Assembly: GCA_019055375.1 (NCBI GenBank)
Contig: JAHQIW010002110.1
Span: 1 to 64,000 of the forward strand
DNA length: 64,000 nucleotides
Direction: 5' to 3'
From: Parelaphostrongylus tenuis
Taxonomy: Eukaryota > Nematoda > Chromadorea > Rhabditida > Metastrongylidae
The number at the start of each line of letters is the position of its first letter. Within the stretch, counting starts at the first letter, position 1. The position numbers and the translations under genes were made by a program. Positions 1-12,990 of this stretch are shown here, piece after piece. Under the pieces are notes generated by a model that did not search any database, was not told the DNA's origin, and saw only the letters and a program-made list of their open reading frames with translations.

Positions 1-459
1 CCCCCCCCCTACACTGGTGGCAGAAAAGTCGCACACACCGCAGCCGCAAACGATCGCACCTCCCTCCCCCTCACCTACCCCTGAACCTGTGTACGTGGTC
101 TGCAAGCATACTTTTACAACTAAACTTCTCTAATAGGACTAAACTAAACTTTCTATATAGAAGTAGTTCTAATATGTAACTCAAGTAAGTGTAAGAAGAG
201 CGCGTGTACATCATTGCGTATGGTAAGGGTACTTCCCTTTAAGCAGTTATTCTACAGTCTAAATCTGTGAATACAAACCGTGTATCTTATTTATTGAAAG
301 CTCTTCTTATTACCCTTTATTATCCTTTATTACCCTGTAATAGTGAAAAGAAAATATTATACAGCACTCAAACATCATATTCTAAACAAAGTTTTTCCTC
401 GAAAATTCAGCAGCTCTCCTATAACACAAATATCGGTAAATTCATTAGCATTTGGTATT

Positions 460-810
460 CCAAGAAAGCCCTTTATTGCTCTGCAACACTCAAATTAACA
501 TTGCATTTCATATGTGGCGCGTATGCCTTCCACCGGTGCGCATGTATATTGCAATATTGGTATGGCGCTGTCACATTTCAATAACCAATCGATAGCTCAA
601 ATCTCTATGATTTCAATGGTGTGCTTGCCTGTTGACAAAGTCTCTCTGAGAGCTGTAGCAGACAAGTATAAGACTGTGCTGCACATTCGAGTAATTAACG
701 TTAGACACAGCTTTTCTTTCAGGCTTTCGCACCCATTCAATAGAGGAAGTCCCAAAAATTTCAGGAATATGCTTCGCTTTTAAAAAGACTTTCAGTGTGC
801 CCTTACAGCT
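460..810. repeat. Dispersed repeat, copy 1
   Basis: This non-coding block matches 36540-36810 over about 270 bases, interrupted by small indels. Shared phrases include CTTTATTGC, TTGCATTTCA, AACCAATC followed by ATAGCTCAAAT, and ACAGCTTTTCT. Related, more decayed pieces recur near 17.5-18.3 kb, 37.4-38.9 kb, 40.5-40.7 kb, 52.9-53.3 kb and 54.9-55.3 kb, often with a GCTATCGAATGGTTATT-like phrase. No protein is apparent in it. Short open frames over it are chance frames. It is probably an old non-autonomous element. Confidence 0.6.
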
Positions 811-1218
811 AAGAGAATAATGAGTTTATACTTGGCACACACCGCATGCCATGTGTGGATTGCGCTGTGTGACAGTCACTGCGTCCGAGCATTAACTCAA
901 TAATCTTTCAGCTCTAACAACGCATAAAACGTCTTCTCAAAATCCAGGCTTACCATTTAGGTCGTCTGAGATATGTGCTATCGAGTGGTTACTGGAGATC
1001 TAAATGAAAACCTCTGTCCAGCAAAAATGCTTGAATGTGAAGATAGAATCTGGTACTTACATGTTAGACGGCACACATATTCAAGCCGATCCCATTCGCT
1101 GGACAAAAACTTTTTATAGGAGTGTTAGCAATTGGTCGAAAGCATTAATCTCTAGCTACGACTGTATGCCACCAATTTTCAAAACACCCTTTTGTGGTGC
1201 ATGTAGCATCCAAATAAA

Positions 1219-1730
1219 ATTTTGTTTCTCACTCGCTGTTCGTCTTCATTTTTACACAAATATAATTCGTTAGAAGCACGAAAAGCATATCAGCGTGTGA
1301 GGAAACTTTCAGTAGCATCAGAATCCACGTTTCTATCTGAAAGTTTCCATCGATGCGGTGAAAAAATCCTCAATAAAACAACAATAGTTGCCGCCGTTTC
1401 AACGCATGGTGCGGTAGATCACATAGACTTACGCGGCAAATCAGGCTATTGCCTCACTAACAATTCGTTGCTGTGGGCTCCCCTACACATTTCACTCAGC
1501 TATGAACCTTTTTGGCAACTTTCCCTACCCGCCAACTCACGGAGCAGGGAAGGAGCGACCGATCCGCGTTTGAAATAATGTTATTCAATCGGGATAATAT
1601 CGGCAGAAACTTCAAACGAAACGTAGACCGTGTTGTTACCGAAAATGTCTACACGCTGATATGCTTCTCGTGCTTCCAGCGATTTATACACGTGGTAAAA
1701 TAGAGACGAAAAGCGAGTGAGAAACAAAAT
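1219..1730. repeat. Inverted-repeat element (arms about 80 bp)
   Basis: Bases 1219-1300 read TTTTGTTTCTCACTCGC, then an AGAAGCACGA phrase and AGCATATCAGCGTGT. The reverse complement of 1651-1730 repeats the same order with modest divergence. The roughly 350-base interior has no convincing gene. Single-arm relatives lie at 38620-38720 and 40640-40710. This looks like a MITE-like or foldback element, but I did not find a target duplication. Confidence 0.5.
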
Positions 1731-2777
1731 GTTGTTCGGGAAGGCTACAGCGTTGTAAAAGAGTATTATAAAAAGGGCGACGTGGAGTTGTAGCCAAGAT
1801 TAAGGCTATCGAATAATAACTATCCTGTCCTGCGAATGATATCGGTTTAAAAACTGGTCGCTATTTAACATATAAGTACCAACCTCCTACTTCACCTTTA
1901 CAGTATAATGTAGAAACCATTTTAGAAATAAAACGCACCCATCAAATTTTCCACATTCCAGCTGTCGAATAATTACTAAAACCTCGAAAACTTAAAAAAA
2001 AACTTCTTCTTCAATATAGCTACGGATAAGAAAAATGCCGATAATACTCCTCTAAAGACCCATATTTCTGGCCGATAGTTTGCATAATACCGATGTTCTA
2101 AGCCTTTTATTGAAAACACTGTTGTCCAATTCCCACTCAGAATTCCTCAATATCCATGAGTTCTCAAATTTTTCTCGCGCAACTATGAATAACGCAAATA
2201 AAGGAATAATTTATTAAACTTAGTTACTGAGAGAGTCTTCGATGAAACAGGTATCGAATAGAGCACTTGTAGTAATTCTCAATAAATTACCAGCTGTTAT
2301 CCAATTTTTATTTACTATGATGACTCTTGGGGTTTTGTATAATATTAGGAAAGAGCAGAACTAAAGATTTTTTTGGTGATCCTCTTTGCACAATACAATA
2401 CAGTTGATTTACTGCCAAATTCAGTATGATTGCGTAATATACCAGCGTTTTCTATCTACAGAAGAGATGTATAACTAAATCCAAAAGCATATGAGCGAGT
2501 ACAGAAAATCTTGTTCTATCAAAGTAATACAAGAGTCCCGAATGTTTTTTGGCAAGTGAAGAAAAAAAACCCTAACAAACAACGAAAACCGCATAAATCG
2601 CTCGGCGCGCATCGATTTCTATAGTCCTCTGTTAAGAGTCAGACTGCTGGCATGTCGAAGTCTGTCACGTATAAGTAGTACTAGAGACGTTGCTGCCTTG
2701 TAAACAATGTGATGTAGACTTCGTCTTCAGTTAAATCTACAATCTTTGCTCAGAAATTTAGAAGCTCAAAAATCAAC

Positions 2778-3992
2778 ATGGCAAGACATTTGATTGATCT
2801 ATCTATAATCTTCGCTGCTATCCACAATCTACACTGTACTGGGGTGGAGTGATGCCTGCGGGTCAAGGTAGTAAACAAAGGAATGCAATTTCAGTGCAAA
2901 TTTCTCCAGTTTTGAACGAATTAGTAACTCTTGCTGAAATGCTTGAATGAAACACTTTATTAGCGCTTAAATTTATCGCATTCCGAGATGATCAAAAACA
3001 AGGCCAGAAACTATATTCAATATAACGATTAAGCAATTGATTATTCACTAAAAAAGAAAATTTTGATTGAGTGAGCACAGGGGCATTCACTGTTACCGGG
3101 TTTTCTTTGCCTGTTTCGATGGTTTCGACAAGTCCGACTGCTGCTGCTCAGGAAGCTGGCATTGCAACTAGTAAAGGAACTGCCAGGCATTTGTACGCCG
3201 CCTTGCAAGGAAACAGTGAGTTGACAGTTTCCAGTGATTCAAGTGATATGATTTTTTTAGTTAGATCTGAAATAGCGGAAGAAGTGAGCTCCCAGCTTCT
3301 GAGAATTGTCACCTCCTAATGCTAGTATAACTTACGTAGCTTCACGTGTAAGAGAAAATATATTCAAAGAAACTTTCTGAAGTAGTGGCCAAATTTTTCT
3401 TGCATGTCTTCGATGTTCTTGAACGCCAAGCTCGTAGTGCATTCTTACCTGACCCTGTAATCGCAACATTTTGGATCAACTTACTGTTAGCGTCACTCAC
3501 GAACCTCTGGAATGCCAGATGTTGCTCTTACTCGAAAGGAAATCGGTGAGTCAATTAATCACCGACGTACATTCGATGGGCGATTTAATGACAGGTATTT
3601 CAAAAAGAGTGGAAGATAGTTTACTTTTGTCCAGAAAAGGCAAATAGTTTTCGAAAAAAAATGTCTGGAATATGAGAAAATTCTATCAGAGCAATACTAA
3701 ATCGAAAGCTAATAGGATCGACAAGATTTTTTCAGCGAGGTCATTTTACATCTTAGTCCGAGAACAACATAGACTTCACTGTGTAAATGATGTTTTGGAA
3801 GATATTGAAGGTTGAAGGAAGTTGGTGCTCAAAACTGCTCTTTATTTTTCCAGTTCTTTGTTGCACTAGGTGTTAATACAGAACATGTAACTTTTTGCAG
3901 TCGAGATGGATGCCAATAAAATTTCACAGCGCTGCATCATCGTTGGCAATACCGTGACGGGAATTTGCACTGATAATATGGCTGGAGAGTAA
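2778..3992 (+). pseudogene. Secreted-protein family copy A, decayed
   Basis: Four exon remnants match copies B, D and E. Exon 1 (2778-2867) starts ATG with a hydrophobic stretch and ends ATGCCTGCGGGTCAAG before GTAGTA, but it has lost about one base, so the frame breaks before the signal end. Exon 2 (about 3072-3215) codes STGAFTVTGFSLPVSMVS and is one base off at its 3' end. Exon 3 (3406-3545) codes VFDVLERQARSAF in its first half, has a one-base loss near 3510, and its acceptor reads GCAT instead of GCAG. Exon 4 (from 3901, after a good TTTTTGCAG) codes SQRCIIVGNTVTGIC and then runs into a stop at 3992 about 100 codons early. The family function is unknown. The multiple independent lesions make this a pseudogene. 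Confidence 0.8.
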
Positions 3993-6008
3993 AATACATT
4001 AAGGTGTACAATGTGATATATTTGTGACTAGCAATCCTTTCAAAGTTAATTAAGCATCTGCTTATAGATTGAAAATTTTCTGTCTCTCCACTAACCATAA
4101 TAATACATACGCAAGAATTAGAGGGCCAATCAGAGGAATGCACTAAGTTACACTGGAGTTCATAAAGTGATGAGTAAGGCTCAGTATTTCTTCAGACAGG
4201 GGTAACTGATAGATTTACAAATACAGAATTTTTGAGAAACTTTGCTTTGCTTGTGATTTAGAGAAAATGCTTTAATTATTTCCTCAACCTTGGTCGTATG
4301 AAACTAGTCAGAAAAGTCTTATTTTAATTCTACACGAGCAACTTTAGAAATTCCCGTGGGCATTTTGGCGCTCTTGAAGTTGTTTCAATTTCTTTACCTT
4401 ATAAAGAGTTTGAACACTTCACACATTATGAAAGTATTGATTAGACAACGTTCCAACTGTGTTTTTCAAAAATTTCGTTTTTTATAGACTTCGTAGAATG
4501 TTGGCTGAGACATTCTCTCCAATATTTGATAAAGCCGAGCTGAAATGTATATAAAGGCGTTCTCTGATCGACCTGTTGAGACAGAAATGGACCAGCGCCA
4601 TTCTGATCACCTTGTTTCCGCTTACACTGCATCATTAGTCACTGCGCTATCCGCTTTGCAGAGATACTACTAGGATGAAAACAATGAAACAAAAGTACAA
4701 ATGCTTGAAATTGTCGAGGACAGTTTTCAAAGATCTGATTGGAAATATATTTATGAAAATATTTTCTATATCTGCTGTAGAGACCTATCAGTTAAAATGA
4801 AAGCAAAGAACGTTTGGATCTTTTATAGTGGAACATTTCCGTGAAGCTACTTCATGTCTCATAAACGGCCTTATCATCTCTTTATCGAGTCTGAAGTTCT
4901 TGAAGTTGTGTCGATTTATGTCCGCCATGCAGTACTCATATTCTTTTGAATGAATGTGGATGAGCATCGCGCGTATCCGGGTTCTATACTAATTGATGAT
5001 TTGACTCATAGATCACTAAGTCGATAAGTAGTATGCGGAAAGCGTCTCAAAAGCCCTTTCAGATGAGACACACTCTATGCACACTTCACCTGTTCTCAAA
5101 CCTAGAATTCAGCACTTTTTCAGCAGCTCTGCACCGCGACAAATAGTACACTATGTTGCGCGCACTGCCGAGAGGCAGAAACCTTCGAAACACCGGTGTA
5201 TGGCCCTGGCGTACCAACCTCGTTTAGGCTTTAAACATTCTTTTTTGGAATTATTTTGAATTTTTATTACGAGGTTTTTAAAAACAGTCGATCTTATGGA
5301 TTAATTTTGGTCTACCAGCTGAAATCCATCGACTGAAAAGTGGTGATGGACCAGTGTCATTGTACACTATGTTCATCACCACGTACCCCCCTCTTCTTGC
5401 TATAATGCAGGTATCTTTTTCAGTTTTTAAAATCGAATAAGTAATCAAATATTTGGCAGTGTTTCAAACTGTATAAATCAGCGCATTTTTAGAAGGTTCC
5501 GAGATTCGCCTATTAAAGCCTTATAACATACCTATATCTTCTAGAGATTTCACTAGCAACACTAGCACCATCCATCGTCATGTCTAGGTGGCAGTGATAG
5601 GATATACTTCCACTCATACAGTTTGAATGGTTAAGCCGTCGTCTTATCAAAGAAGTCATACAAGGCGCTCTACATTCTCCAACACCAGAAATCATGTTGA
5701 CGTATGATAACACTCTGATACTACTATTTCTTGTCACTGAGTATATTCGCAGGAATGCCCTTCATACATTAATAGTACGATTTACCTTGTGAAAATGTGA
5801 TACCACCGAATTGAGCAAAGAGTTTGTAGAAGTTCTTGAAAGTTTCCTTTTTATACGCAGAAAAACCAGCAAAAATAGCAGCAATAGACCACATTGTCTA
5901 CGACTTTATGCCATCGCTCTGCAAGATGCCGATCTGCTCAGAGCCTCATTCTAGCTTCTTTAAATCAAAAAACTCCTAAGATGTGATGTTGGGTGAAGTG
6001 CAATACGT
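3993..6008. other. No gene seen
   Basis: This is AT-rich sequence with only short chance frames. One dispersed repeat (5168-5270) is listed separately. The phrase TCACTGAGTATATTC near 5736 also follows SINE copies at 6195 and 38350, so a SINE tail fragment sits there. Confidence 0.5.
5168..5270. repeat. Dispersed repeat shared with 54275-54360
   Basis: The phrase CGAAACACCGGTGTATG, then CCCTGG.GTA.CAAC.TCGTTT and ATTCTTTTTTG, occurs in the same order at both places. No coding potential is seen. The element type is unknown. Confidence 0.5.
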
Positions 6009-6012
6009 TTTA

Positions 6013-6051
6013 CGTCAGGGCGGGAGTTGAACCCACATCTCACTCTATTCG
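6013..6051 (-). repeat. Inverted 3' half of a tRNA-derived SINE
   Basis: This is the reverse complement of the tRNA-like 3' half at about 6134-6171 (GATAGAGTGAGATGTGGGTT... CGCCTGACG). It makes a hairpin with the SINE that follows, so two SINE pieces lie head to head. Confidence 0.65.
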
Positions 6052-6205
6052 GACAGATAGATGCGTTGTAGCGTAAAGAGAGTGGTGCGCAAATCGGACG
6101 TCAGGGTGCAACGAGTTAGAGTGCGCGCTCCCGGATAGAGTGAGATGTGGGTTCGACTCCCGCCTGACGCAAAAGTTTTACACGTCACTCTATATCACTG
6201 AGTAT
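6052..6205 (+). mobile_element. tRNA-derived SINE, family A
   Basis: A tRNA-like body (6098-6171) contains an A-box-like GGTGCAACGAGTTAGAGTG and a perfect B-box GGTTCGACTCC (6150-6160), framed by GACGTCAGG and CCTGACGC. The leader (GCGTTGTAGCGTAAAGAGAG) and the tail (ending CACTGAGTATATTC) recur with the copies at 28225-28375 and 38275-38365. It is transcribed by RNA polymerase III if active, and it would rely on a LINE for movement. The RTE in this window is a candidate partner, but the 3' tails are not obviously shared. Confidence 0.7.
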
Positions 6206-6294
6206 ATTCACGACATCATGCCACCTCATGAAGTGATTAAATAAAAAAATTTCACCCCCTGACATGTTTCTTCAACTACCTTCAATGATTCAAA

Positions 6295-6415
6295 TCGGCA
6301 GTGATTGAAAGAGGCCATAGTGAGATAAAGCTCATACGGATCCTGGCGAAGCTTCTTCTGGACAAAGTCAAACTGGCGCAACCTGTTGAAAGAATCCGTT
6401 CAAAGTAATTAAGGA
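6295..6415 (-). pseudogene. Mariner transposase N-terminal relic
   Basis: On the minus strand this resembles the helix-turn-helix region at 20589-20975, with the shared phrases AAGCTCATACGGATCCTG, GACAAAGTCAAA and GCAACCTG. It is only a fragment, too short and interrupted for function. Confidence 0.5.
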
Positions 6416-8290
6416 AATCAGAGAGATGGTGAATGTCACCAAGATTTACCAAAGTGAGACATCAAGGGCAAGCGTGTCAGAATTGTCCTGTAGGAAAACT
6501 GCTGCTGCAAGACAATAGGTCTCATCCTGAAGCTGAAAATCCTACATTTTGATGAAGCATCAGTATAGGAACGAAGATATAGTGAAAGATGTGAAGAGCG
6601 CAAGTGAGGTGACGCTGAGCAAAGGCTTTTTTGCTCACCTTCTCAAATGTTCCTATGAAATTTCTCTATGCCCGGCAGTTTGAGAGCTTTTCTAAGCTTC
6701 GCACTGCGCTGCCGTTGACAAGGGCGCAGACCTCCCAGTTTCCCAATCGGACCGGAGCATATTTTTCTTGCAGAGAAAGTTTTGAATTTCGTTATAAACG
6801 GCAACACTTTGCCAGTGGACCATCACAGCGAGGCGCTACCTGTATAAATCTCTAATATTCTAGAAGCGATAACGGGCAGTTAGATTACCGTACAATGCCT
6901 TTTTAGGAAGACATTGAGCATTGACAATAATGTTTTTCGTTCAGATTTCAAAAGGTCCAAATTTGTGATATTCTATTGTAGGCTCCTGATGTCCTAAGGA
7001 ACGGGGTCGCAGAGCTGAACTAGAGGACCGGTGTTACTAGCAATTTGAGGGTAGTCTATTGTTTTGAAAGTACCTATACGCTATTGAGGTGCCATGACAT
7101 GAACATTGATCCGATGCCAGCTGCAAGACTTGAGCGTGAGTCTTGCTCATCCCTCATCATTTAGAGCTTAAAATAATTTGATTTGTCAGAGACACCTTCT
7201 CACTACAAGGAAGTATAATATCATGGAGAGAACTTTTACAAAGGGCGTTATTTAGTAAAAAAAACCGACCACATATCTAGAAATTTTGATTCCATGAAAA
7301 AAAACGTTCTTACCGAAGTAGTTCATCTTTAACTGTTGGTGACATTTTTTCACCATTTTATATGTACTTTGAAATCATTTATCGGTTTGAGAAGAGCCGA
7401 TTGCAATACTAAGTTTGCTGCATGGGAGACCTGTTATCCCTTTGAGGAGGAACGTCGATAGGTACACGGCGTCGCGTCGTTGCTTTTTCACAGACGAGGC
7501 GCCGCAGCTGAGTGAGATTTGACGAAGCGCGACTTGATACAAATCATATCATATGGTCTTCAAAGGGTTATGGCATGCTCTGCTTGCGCGAAGAATATAA
7601 CATTTTGCTTTTACTGTAATCATCCCGTTTGTATAGACTCCACAGCGAGTTGTTGGCAGTTATACAGAAAAAATATTTTCCAGAGGAAACTTTATCACTT
7701 CTAGAGGAATTTTGAAAAATAATTCTGAGAACTTTTTTCTAGTCAAAAAACGCTCATTTATTCCAAGAAGTCTATATTTCAATAGAAACGCCACGTCTTA
7801 ATGATAGCAACGCATTTTCAGCTTTCCTTGCAGTCCCTTCGACGATATTTCGAGGTGCAGATAAAAAATACTTTTCCCAATATGAAATTTTAGAAGGTTC
7901 TCATACCATAGAAGGATTTTTGCAGTATTTAGCCGGAGGGAGCATTACTAAAGTTCGCACTTGCTGCTTTGAGAAGGGCTTTTCGAAAACAATGCATTTT
8001 TCTCACTCAGATCTCTCAAACTCCAGTGGTGTCGTAGATTTCCTACCTAAAGTATTTAGAAAACAACAATTTACGCAATCACCATCTGTCAATTACAATT
8101 TACTTTTGCTCATGTATTAGCACTGGTTAATAATTTACTTGTTGCGTTGAATTTCTAGTTTGTGCCTCTGACAGTCAACAACGTATGTCCCTATTTGTCC
8201 ACCAGCCCCATTTTCGCTTTATCACTTTATTTGACCTATTTCTTTTTCCTTCCCTATAAGGGCCTCAGTGCCTCCAGCATTGATTCGTCA
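6416..8290. other. No gene seen
   Basis: Unique-looking AT-rich sequence. Open frames of up to about 74 codons lack any recognisable motif or splice context. Confidence 0.5.
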
Positions 8291-8294
8291 CCCT

Positions 8295-8495
8295 CGCTTG
8301 CTTGAGAATTCCATCTTCACTGCGAACACCGTAGATAACTGGTCGAGTACGTCTTTTTTCCAATTTCGAGGATAGCAACGCTGGAACACTCTGTAGAACC
8401 TTTGTTAACGTCCACTTGAGAGTGCTGACGAATGGCTATCAACTCCGCCTCTGGCCGCGCCGAACATCATTAACCACTCGGCCACGCTTCCTTTT
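8295..8495 (-). mobile_element. tRNA-derived SINE, family B
   Basis: On the minus strand it begins GCGTGGCCGAGTGGTTAATG, a Leu/Ser-type A-box context, and runs to a tail with TATCCTCGAAATTGG. Copies at 15664-15850 (+) and 35400-35575 (-) share the head (GGCCGAGTGGTTGTGATGCT) and a tail phrase, CCACAG.CAGGCT..CCTCGA, in the same order. It is non-coding. Confidence 0.65.
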
Positions 8496-9086
8496 CCCAC
8501 TTTCCTCAGCAATTTAGAAGCGATTTGATAGTTCGAAAGATGGAGATTTCAGTACGGAGCCCGGTTTCAAAAAATGCTTTCTTAGTAAGCTTGCCAAGGT
8601 GCAAAATACGCTTCGCTTTCGGAGTAGATAGCCCGTGCTCGAGTGTTTTTAAACTTCATAGCGAGTTTTGTTAACTGTTATATGGTAAAATATAGAAATT
8701 TTCTTCAATTTAAGCTACCGACTGATTACTTAAACATCAAAAACGAGCATAAAATAAGCTTTCCTCTAAGGTCCGAGAAAGGGTGCAGATTACGGAAAAG
8801 TACCGAAATATCCAACACAGTTTTTCATTTTGGTGAATCCTACATAATATTGATAACACTGAGAGCTTTGCCTTTTTCTACTACATTAATCACGCTAGTG
8901 TGAACTATTGAACTCCTTATGCGGCTATTTTTAGCTTAATGCGGGGGAAAAATCGCCGACGTTCATCCATCTAATCGACCCATGAAAAGAGGAGCATCAA
9001 TGCTTTGCGAGTAGCTTCTCGTACTTCTGTCTCAAGAAAATTCATTGTCGAAATACCACTACACGAAGCGCTTTCCTCAGAAACGA

Positions 9087-9127
9087 TGTAGCCAACGTTT
9101 CGGCGCTTTTGCTTATTATGAAGCTAC
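9087..9127 (-). ncRNA. Relict hammerhead-like Penelope end
   Basis: On the minus strand a GTAGC / GGCTAC pair encloses a GCGCCGAAACGTT phrase, the 3' half of the motif found at the Penelope ends near 51.1, 55.75 and 58.27 kb. The CUGAAGA half is not preserved, so this is at best a dead remnant. Confidence 0.3.
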
Positions 9128-9129
9128 AG

Positions 9130-12100
9130 TAGTTTGCGTTGAGTGACCACAGCAGTTGTTCGTCTTCCACTGGTCATGTTAACTGTCGCACAAGACGATA
9201 GGAATATTATAAATCACATTTCTTCACTTTCAGAATACTCCGATACAATACTCGAGTGATCAAGGTCTAAAAAACTAGTTAGCGCTTCAGCAATTTCGGC
9301 AGCAAATGCAGCACTCTAAAGGAGGAAATTCGTTGCTCTGAAAAAAAGGATTCATAATGATGAGCGATAGCATTCAAATTCAGCACTCTGAACGTATTGA
9401 ATGTAATATTCTACACTAAGAAATAGTCACTAGTTTTTGCCAGATTGTTAATCTTGAGTTTGTGCACACATAGCGAGTAGTCAACGTTTTTAGGTCGCCG
9501 TAAAATAACTTTTTTTCGTTCTAAACAGTCGAAGCTTTGCTACATGAATGATATTTTCAAACTTGCCTGTACTTTTTTGTGTTAATCTTCTGCATTACAG
9601 CCCGTTGTCACCGCTCGAGTTGCGGTATGCCGTCTAGGTTAGCAGTATACCTAAGTACCTTCATGTTGAAAATCCATTGCATAGTTTAATTAAGTTCGAG
9701 TCTCTAATTCCACGTGTAGTAGATTATAATTCATAAAATGTACTACGTTTTTTCGAATTCGCTGCAGATTGCGAAGATATTTCATATGTTCCTTTCAGTA
9801 AGTCCAGAGAGGGGAGGGACTTAAAGTAGCATGTTTGGGAACGGCGAGTGCCATTTTGGTACACCACGTCCTATATGACTGCAATGACTGCTGCGAGCCC
9901 TAATGCACTGAAAAAAAGTAAAGTCGTGGGACTTTAGTCATTTTAAAGAAGTATAACCACCTTGAGCAATCTTTCCAAAAAAAAAGATCCTGTGAAATAA
10001 CTTTTTTTGATGTTTGATTTCTAACTTATTACAATGAATGGCGTAATCGAATTATCCATGAAATCTATATCTTAAAAATACGATCTTGATAGTGTCCTGA
10101 TAAAATCGGAATTTTCTTGAAAAGTTCTTGTTCTTCAAAAACTTTCGAGCACTTGCGGATCACTAAAATTGAAAGTCATTGCCGAAGATAAATGATATCT
10201 AACAAAAGATAGATCTTTTCTAGTTATTTACTCTATTCGTTTCTCAAAAACTCAATTTCAATAAGCAGACTTAATGGAGCATTTTAGGCAAAATCCTATA
10301 AACACTATTGACATACTAAACACAGCATACTCGAACACTGCACGTTGTTTGCTGAATAGATCGGTAACACGAAGATGTTGAAACAAATTTATTCACTCAT
10401 CCCGACCAAGTTGGTTCACTGTTCACTATAGTGCAGCGGCAAACTGCTTTGGCGATATGATGCAGCCTCGTCAAACCTCCTTTCTATTGATGTGGTGGGG
10501 AGTCGATGCAATAAGTGTATTTTCGTGGTTTGTTGAAGAACCTGTATCCTGATTGTCGCCAGGATCATTTAGTCACGTAGATCAGCCTGAGTTCTTTATA
10601 AAATTACACTGAGTGTGACACTACTTCTTCTGGTGGAGCTCAATTCGTCAGTTTGTCTCGAATCCGAGGCAATGATGGAGAGCAAGGTAAGAGGGGAAGC
10701 TGCACAGCCTGCTACAATTTTCGTGGCTCTAGTGCTAACCCCTGAAGCGTCAGCGATAAGATATTTAAAGAAGACACGCGCACTACTAGTGCTCCTCTGT
10801 CCGTTCGTTCAACGTATAGTCAGTAGATGTTATCGCTATTATCTCAACCACACCTCATTTCTCGATATGTCCACAGTGACATAAGCTGTACTCCCTCAGG
10901 TTACAGTATTTCGTCGCTCGACCTGGACACTCAAATTTCGTGGTTGTGACATGTGGTGCACATAGCGGTGATGTAAGCCTACTTTAAGCCTCTAAGCAAC
11001 AATCTCCACGGATAGCTTGCTTTGTAGAGTCAACTCAATATATTTCGAAAAACCTTTTATTTGATTCAGCAAGGTAACTTGTTTTTTTTTGCATCATTAG
11101 GTTACGTTACGGTCGGTAAAAAGTACTATTAGGTAAGTGTTTCGACACCTTTGTCTTCTTCAGGGCCGCAGAGATCCAAATCGATGGTTCACAGTTCTCA
11201 TGTTTTCTTGCGATAGGTATTCGTTCCCGTACCGAGTTTATTTCAGTGAAATGGGAAGATATTTGATAGCCATTCCATAAAGTTTGCCTCGGGAAAGTAT
11301 GAGTTTATTCTTATTTGATTTATGAGGTTTTACAATATTCTATAGTTGCAGAATAATTTCGCACAGAACACAGTTTTTGATTTTATAGTAAAGAATCCTA
11401 GGCTGACACCTTCTCATGTCGATGCCTGCCATCGCACCTGCGTTCTAGAAGTTATAAAAAGTGTTGCTCACTGGTTATCAGAAGTCCATGAAGACAAGTT
11501 TCTAGTATATTTACATTTTCTCCATAGTGTTATGATGCTTCAAATATGATCGGTTATGACGATTTCAACACACTCGAGAGAATTGAGTGGTGAGCGTAAA
11601 TTTGAAACTTGGATGTAATTCCAAATGAGGCCGAATTTTGCTCGTCACTCAATTCTTTCAAGCGAACGAAGACACTTTCATATTTTAAAATAAACTAGTG
11701 AAAAAATGATCCCTTCAGAAATCTCGCCGACCTTTCCGAGAACTCTGTATTGACTGTTTGAAAGGTCACTCGACACGAGAGCGTTAAAATAACTTGAGCC
11801 ATGTTCAGTGCAGTAAAACTTTTTAGATATGGTCATTTTCACCCAGATAAATGTTCATATTTTTATTTATAGCTCTTGTTTCCAAAGTTTCTACCACTTT
11901 TTTTGCAATAAATGCATATAACCTAATAAGTTATTCCAACATCTATCAATATATTTCAATCGAAATATAGTGAATTTGTCGAAAGGCACATGTTTTTTCA
12001 AGATTATGTTGTTTTTAAAAACGAGGTTTCAAAATAGTCGATCATAGGGTATTGTTAATATCCTCTCTAAACAGCCGTAAATCATTCAATCCACAGTCAA

Positions 12101-12608
12101 ATACAGTGTAAGAATACCATGGTGACTCTTTCACCGTACGCTGAGTGTAGACAGTTCGGCGTTGATTTCTCCAAATAGAGGATTTGTAACCGAGAAAGTG
12201 ATTGAACCAAAAGACACTGTGCATCTAATGAGGTTGCAAGGCCAAAACATGTGTTTTGCACTATATATGTGCCACTGCAGGCCTCATGAAACGTTCAAAG
12301 GTTTCTAAGACTTTGAAGATACTGCGTGAAACACTTATGTCATTTAAAACGTTTCATCTTATTTTAGTTAACACATCTAGAACTCTCAAAATTGCAGACG
12401 CATAGAGAAGAACGTTCAAAGGACTTTGAACATCTACGGCCGTCAATCACCTTTTAGAGGTATTCCTTTCAATGTGGAGGTCTCAAATGAAGATGGCCAG
12501 CTGCCATGATGCCAACATTTTTTATTTTGTCTTTACTAACCATTTTCCATTTTCGACATTGGGAGCGTACTTACAGGATGACAGATCCGCTTCCATCATT
12601 TCAATAAC
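9130..12608. other. No gene seen
   Basis: AT-rich sequence without recognisable coding, RNA or transposon motifs. Several frames of 60-89 codons occur but none resembles a known domain. Confidence 0.5.
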
Positions 12609-12623
12609 ACATATGATTATAAT
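12609..12623 (+). repeat. Left 15-bp direct repeat (target duplication)
   Basis: ACATATGATTATAAT occurs here and identically at 13518-13532, exactly bracketing the hammerhead element. Confidence 0.8.
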
Positions 12624-12660
12624 CTGATAAGGATATGACATATTTTGAGCCATAGGTCTA

Positions 12661-12708
12661 GTGCTATATAGGCGCCTATTTCGTCCTATTGGGACTCATC
12701 AGTAGCAC
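12661..12708 (-). ncRNA. Hammerhead ribozyme 1
   Basis: The minus strand reads, in order, GTGCTA (stem I), CTGATGA (core), GTCC-CAATA-GGAC (stem II with loop), GAAA (core), TAGGCGCCTA (stem III, itself palindromic), T-A, then TAGCAC (stem I). Every invariant hammerhead core residue is present, and stems I and II pair perfectly. Self-cleavage is predicted just before TAGCAC. Stem III would have a two-base loop as a monomer, so two ribozymes probably pair through it and act as a dimer. Confidence 0.9.
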
Positions 12709-12942
12709 CCTCCCTCGGTTCCGTCGATCCTTGAGGTAAACAATCCTCTAAAGGAACCGACGCCGAGTAAAATTAAGCACCCAAAGTAGGATGATGTTAT
12801 TACCTGACTTTGTGGTGACCGGCAGTCGAGCTTACGGCTTTTAAAATGAGCTATACTTCTTCTATCGACTGCTTTTTTTTACAGACCCGCTCAAAATGAT
12901 TTAATCTGATAAGGATATGACATATTTTGAGCCATAGGTCTA

Positions 12943-12990
12943 GTGCTATATAGGCGCCTATTTCGTCCTATTGGGACTCATCAGTAGCAC
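12943..12990 (-). ncRNA. Hammerhead ribozyme 2
   Basis: This is an identical 48-nt hammerhead exactly 282 bases from ribozyme 1 in the same orientation. A minus-strand transcript spanning both would release a 282-nt monomer with ends able to be ligated into a circle. Confidence 0.9.
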
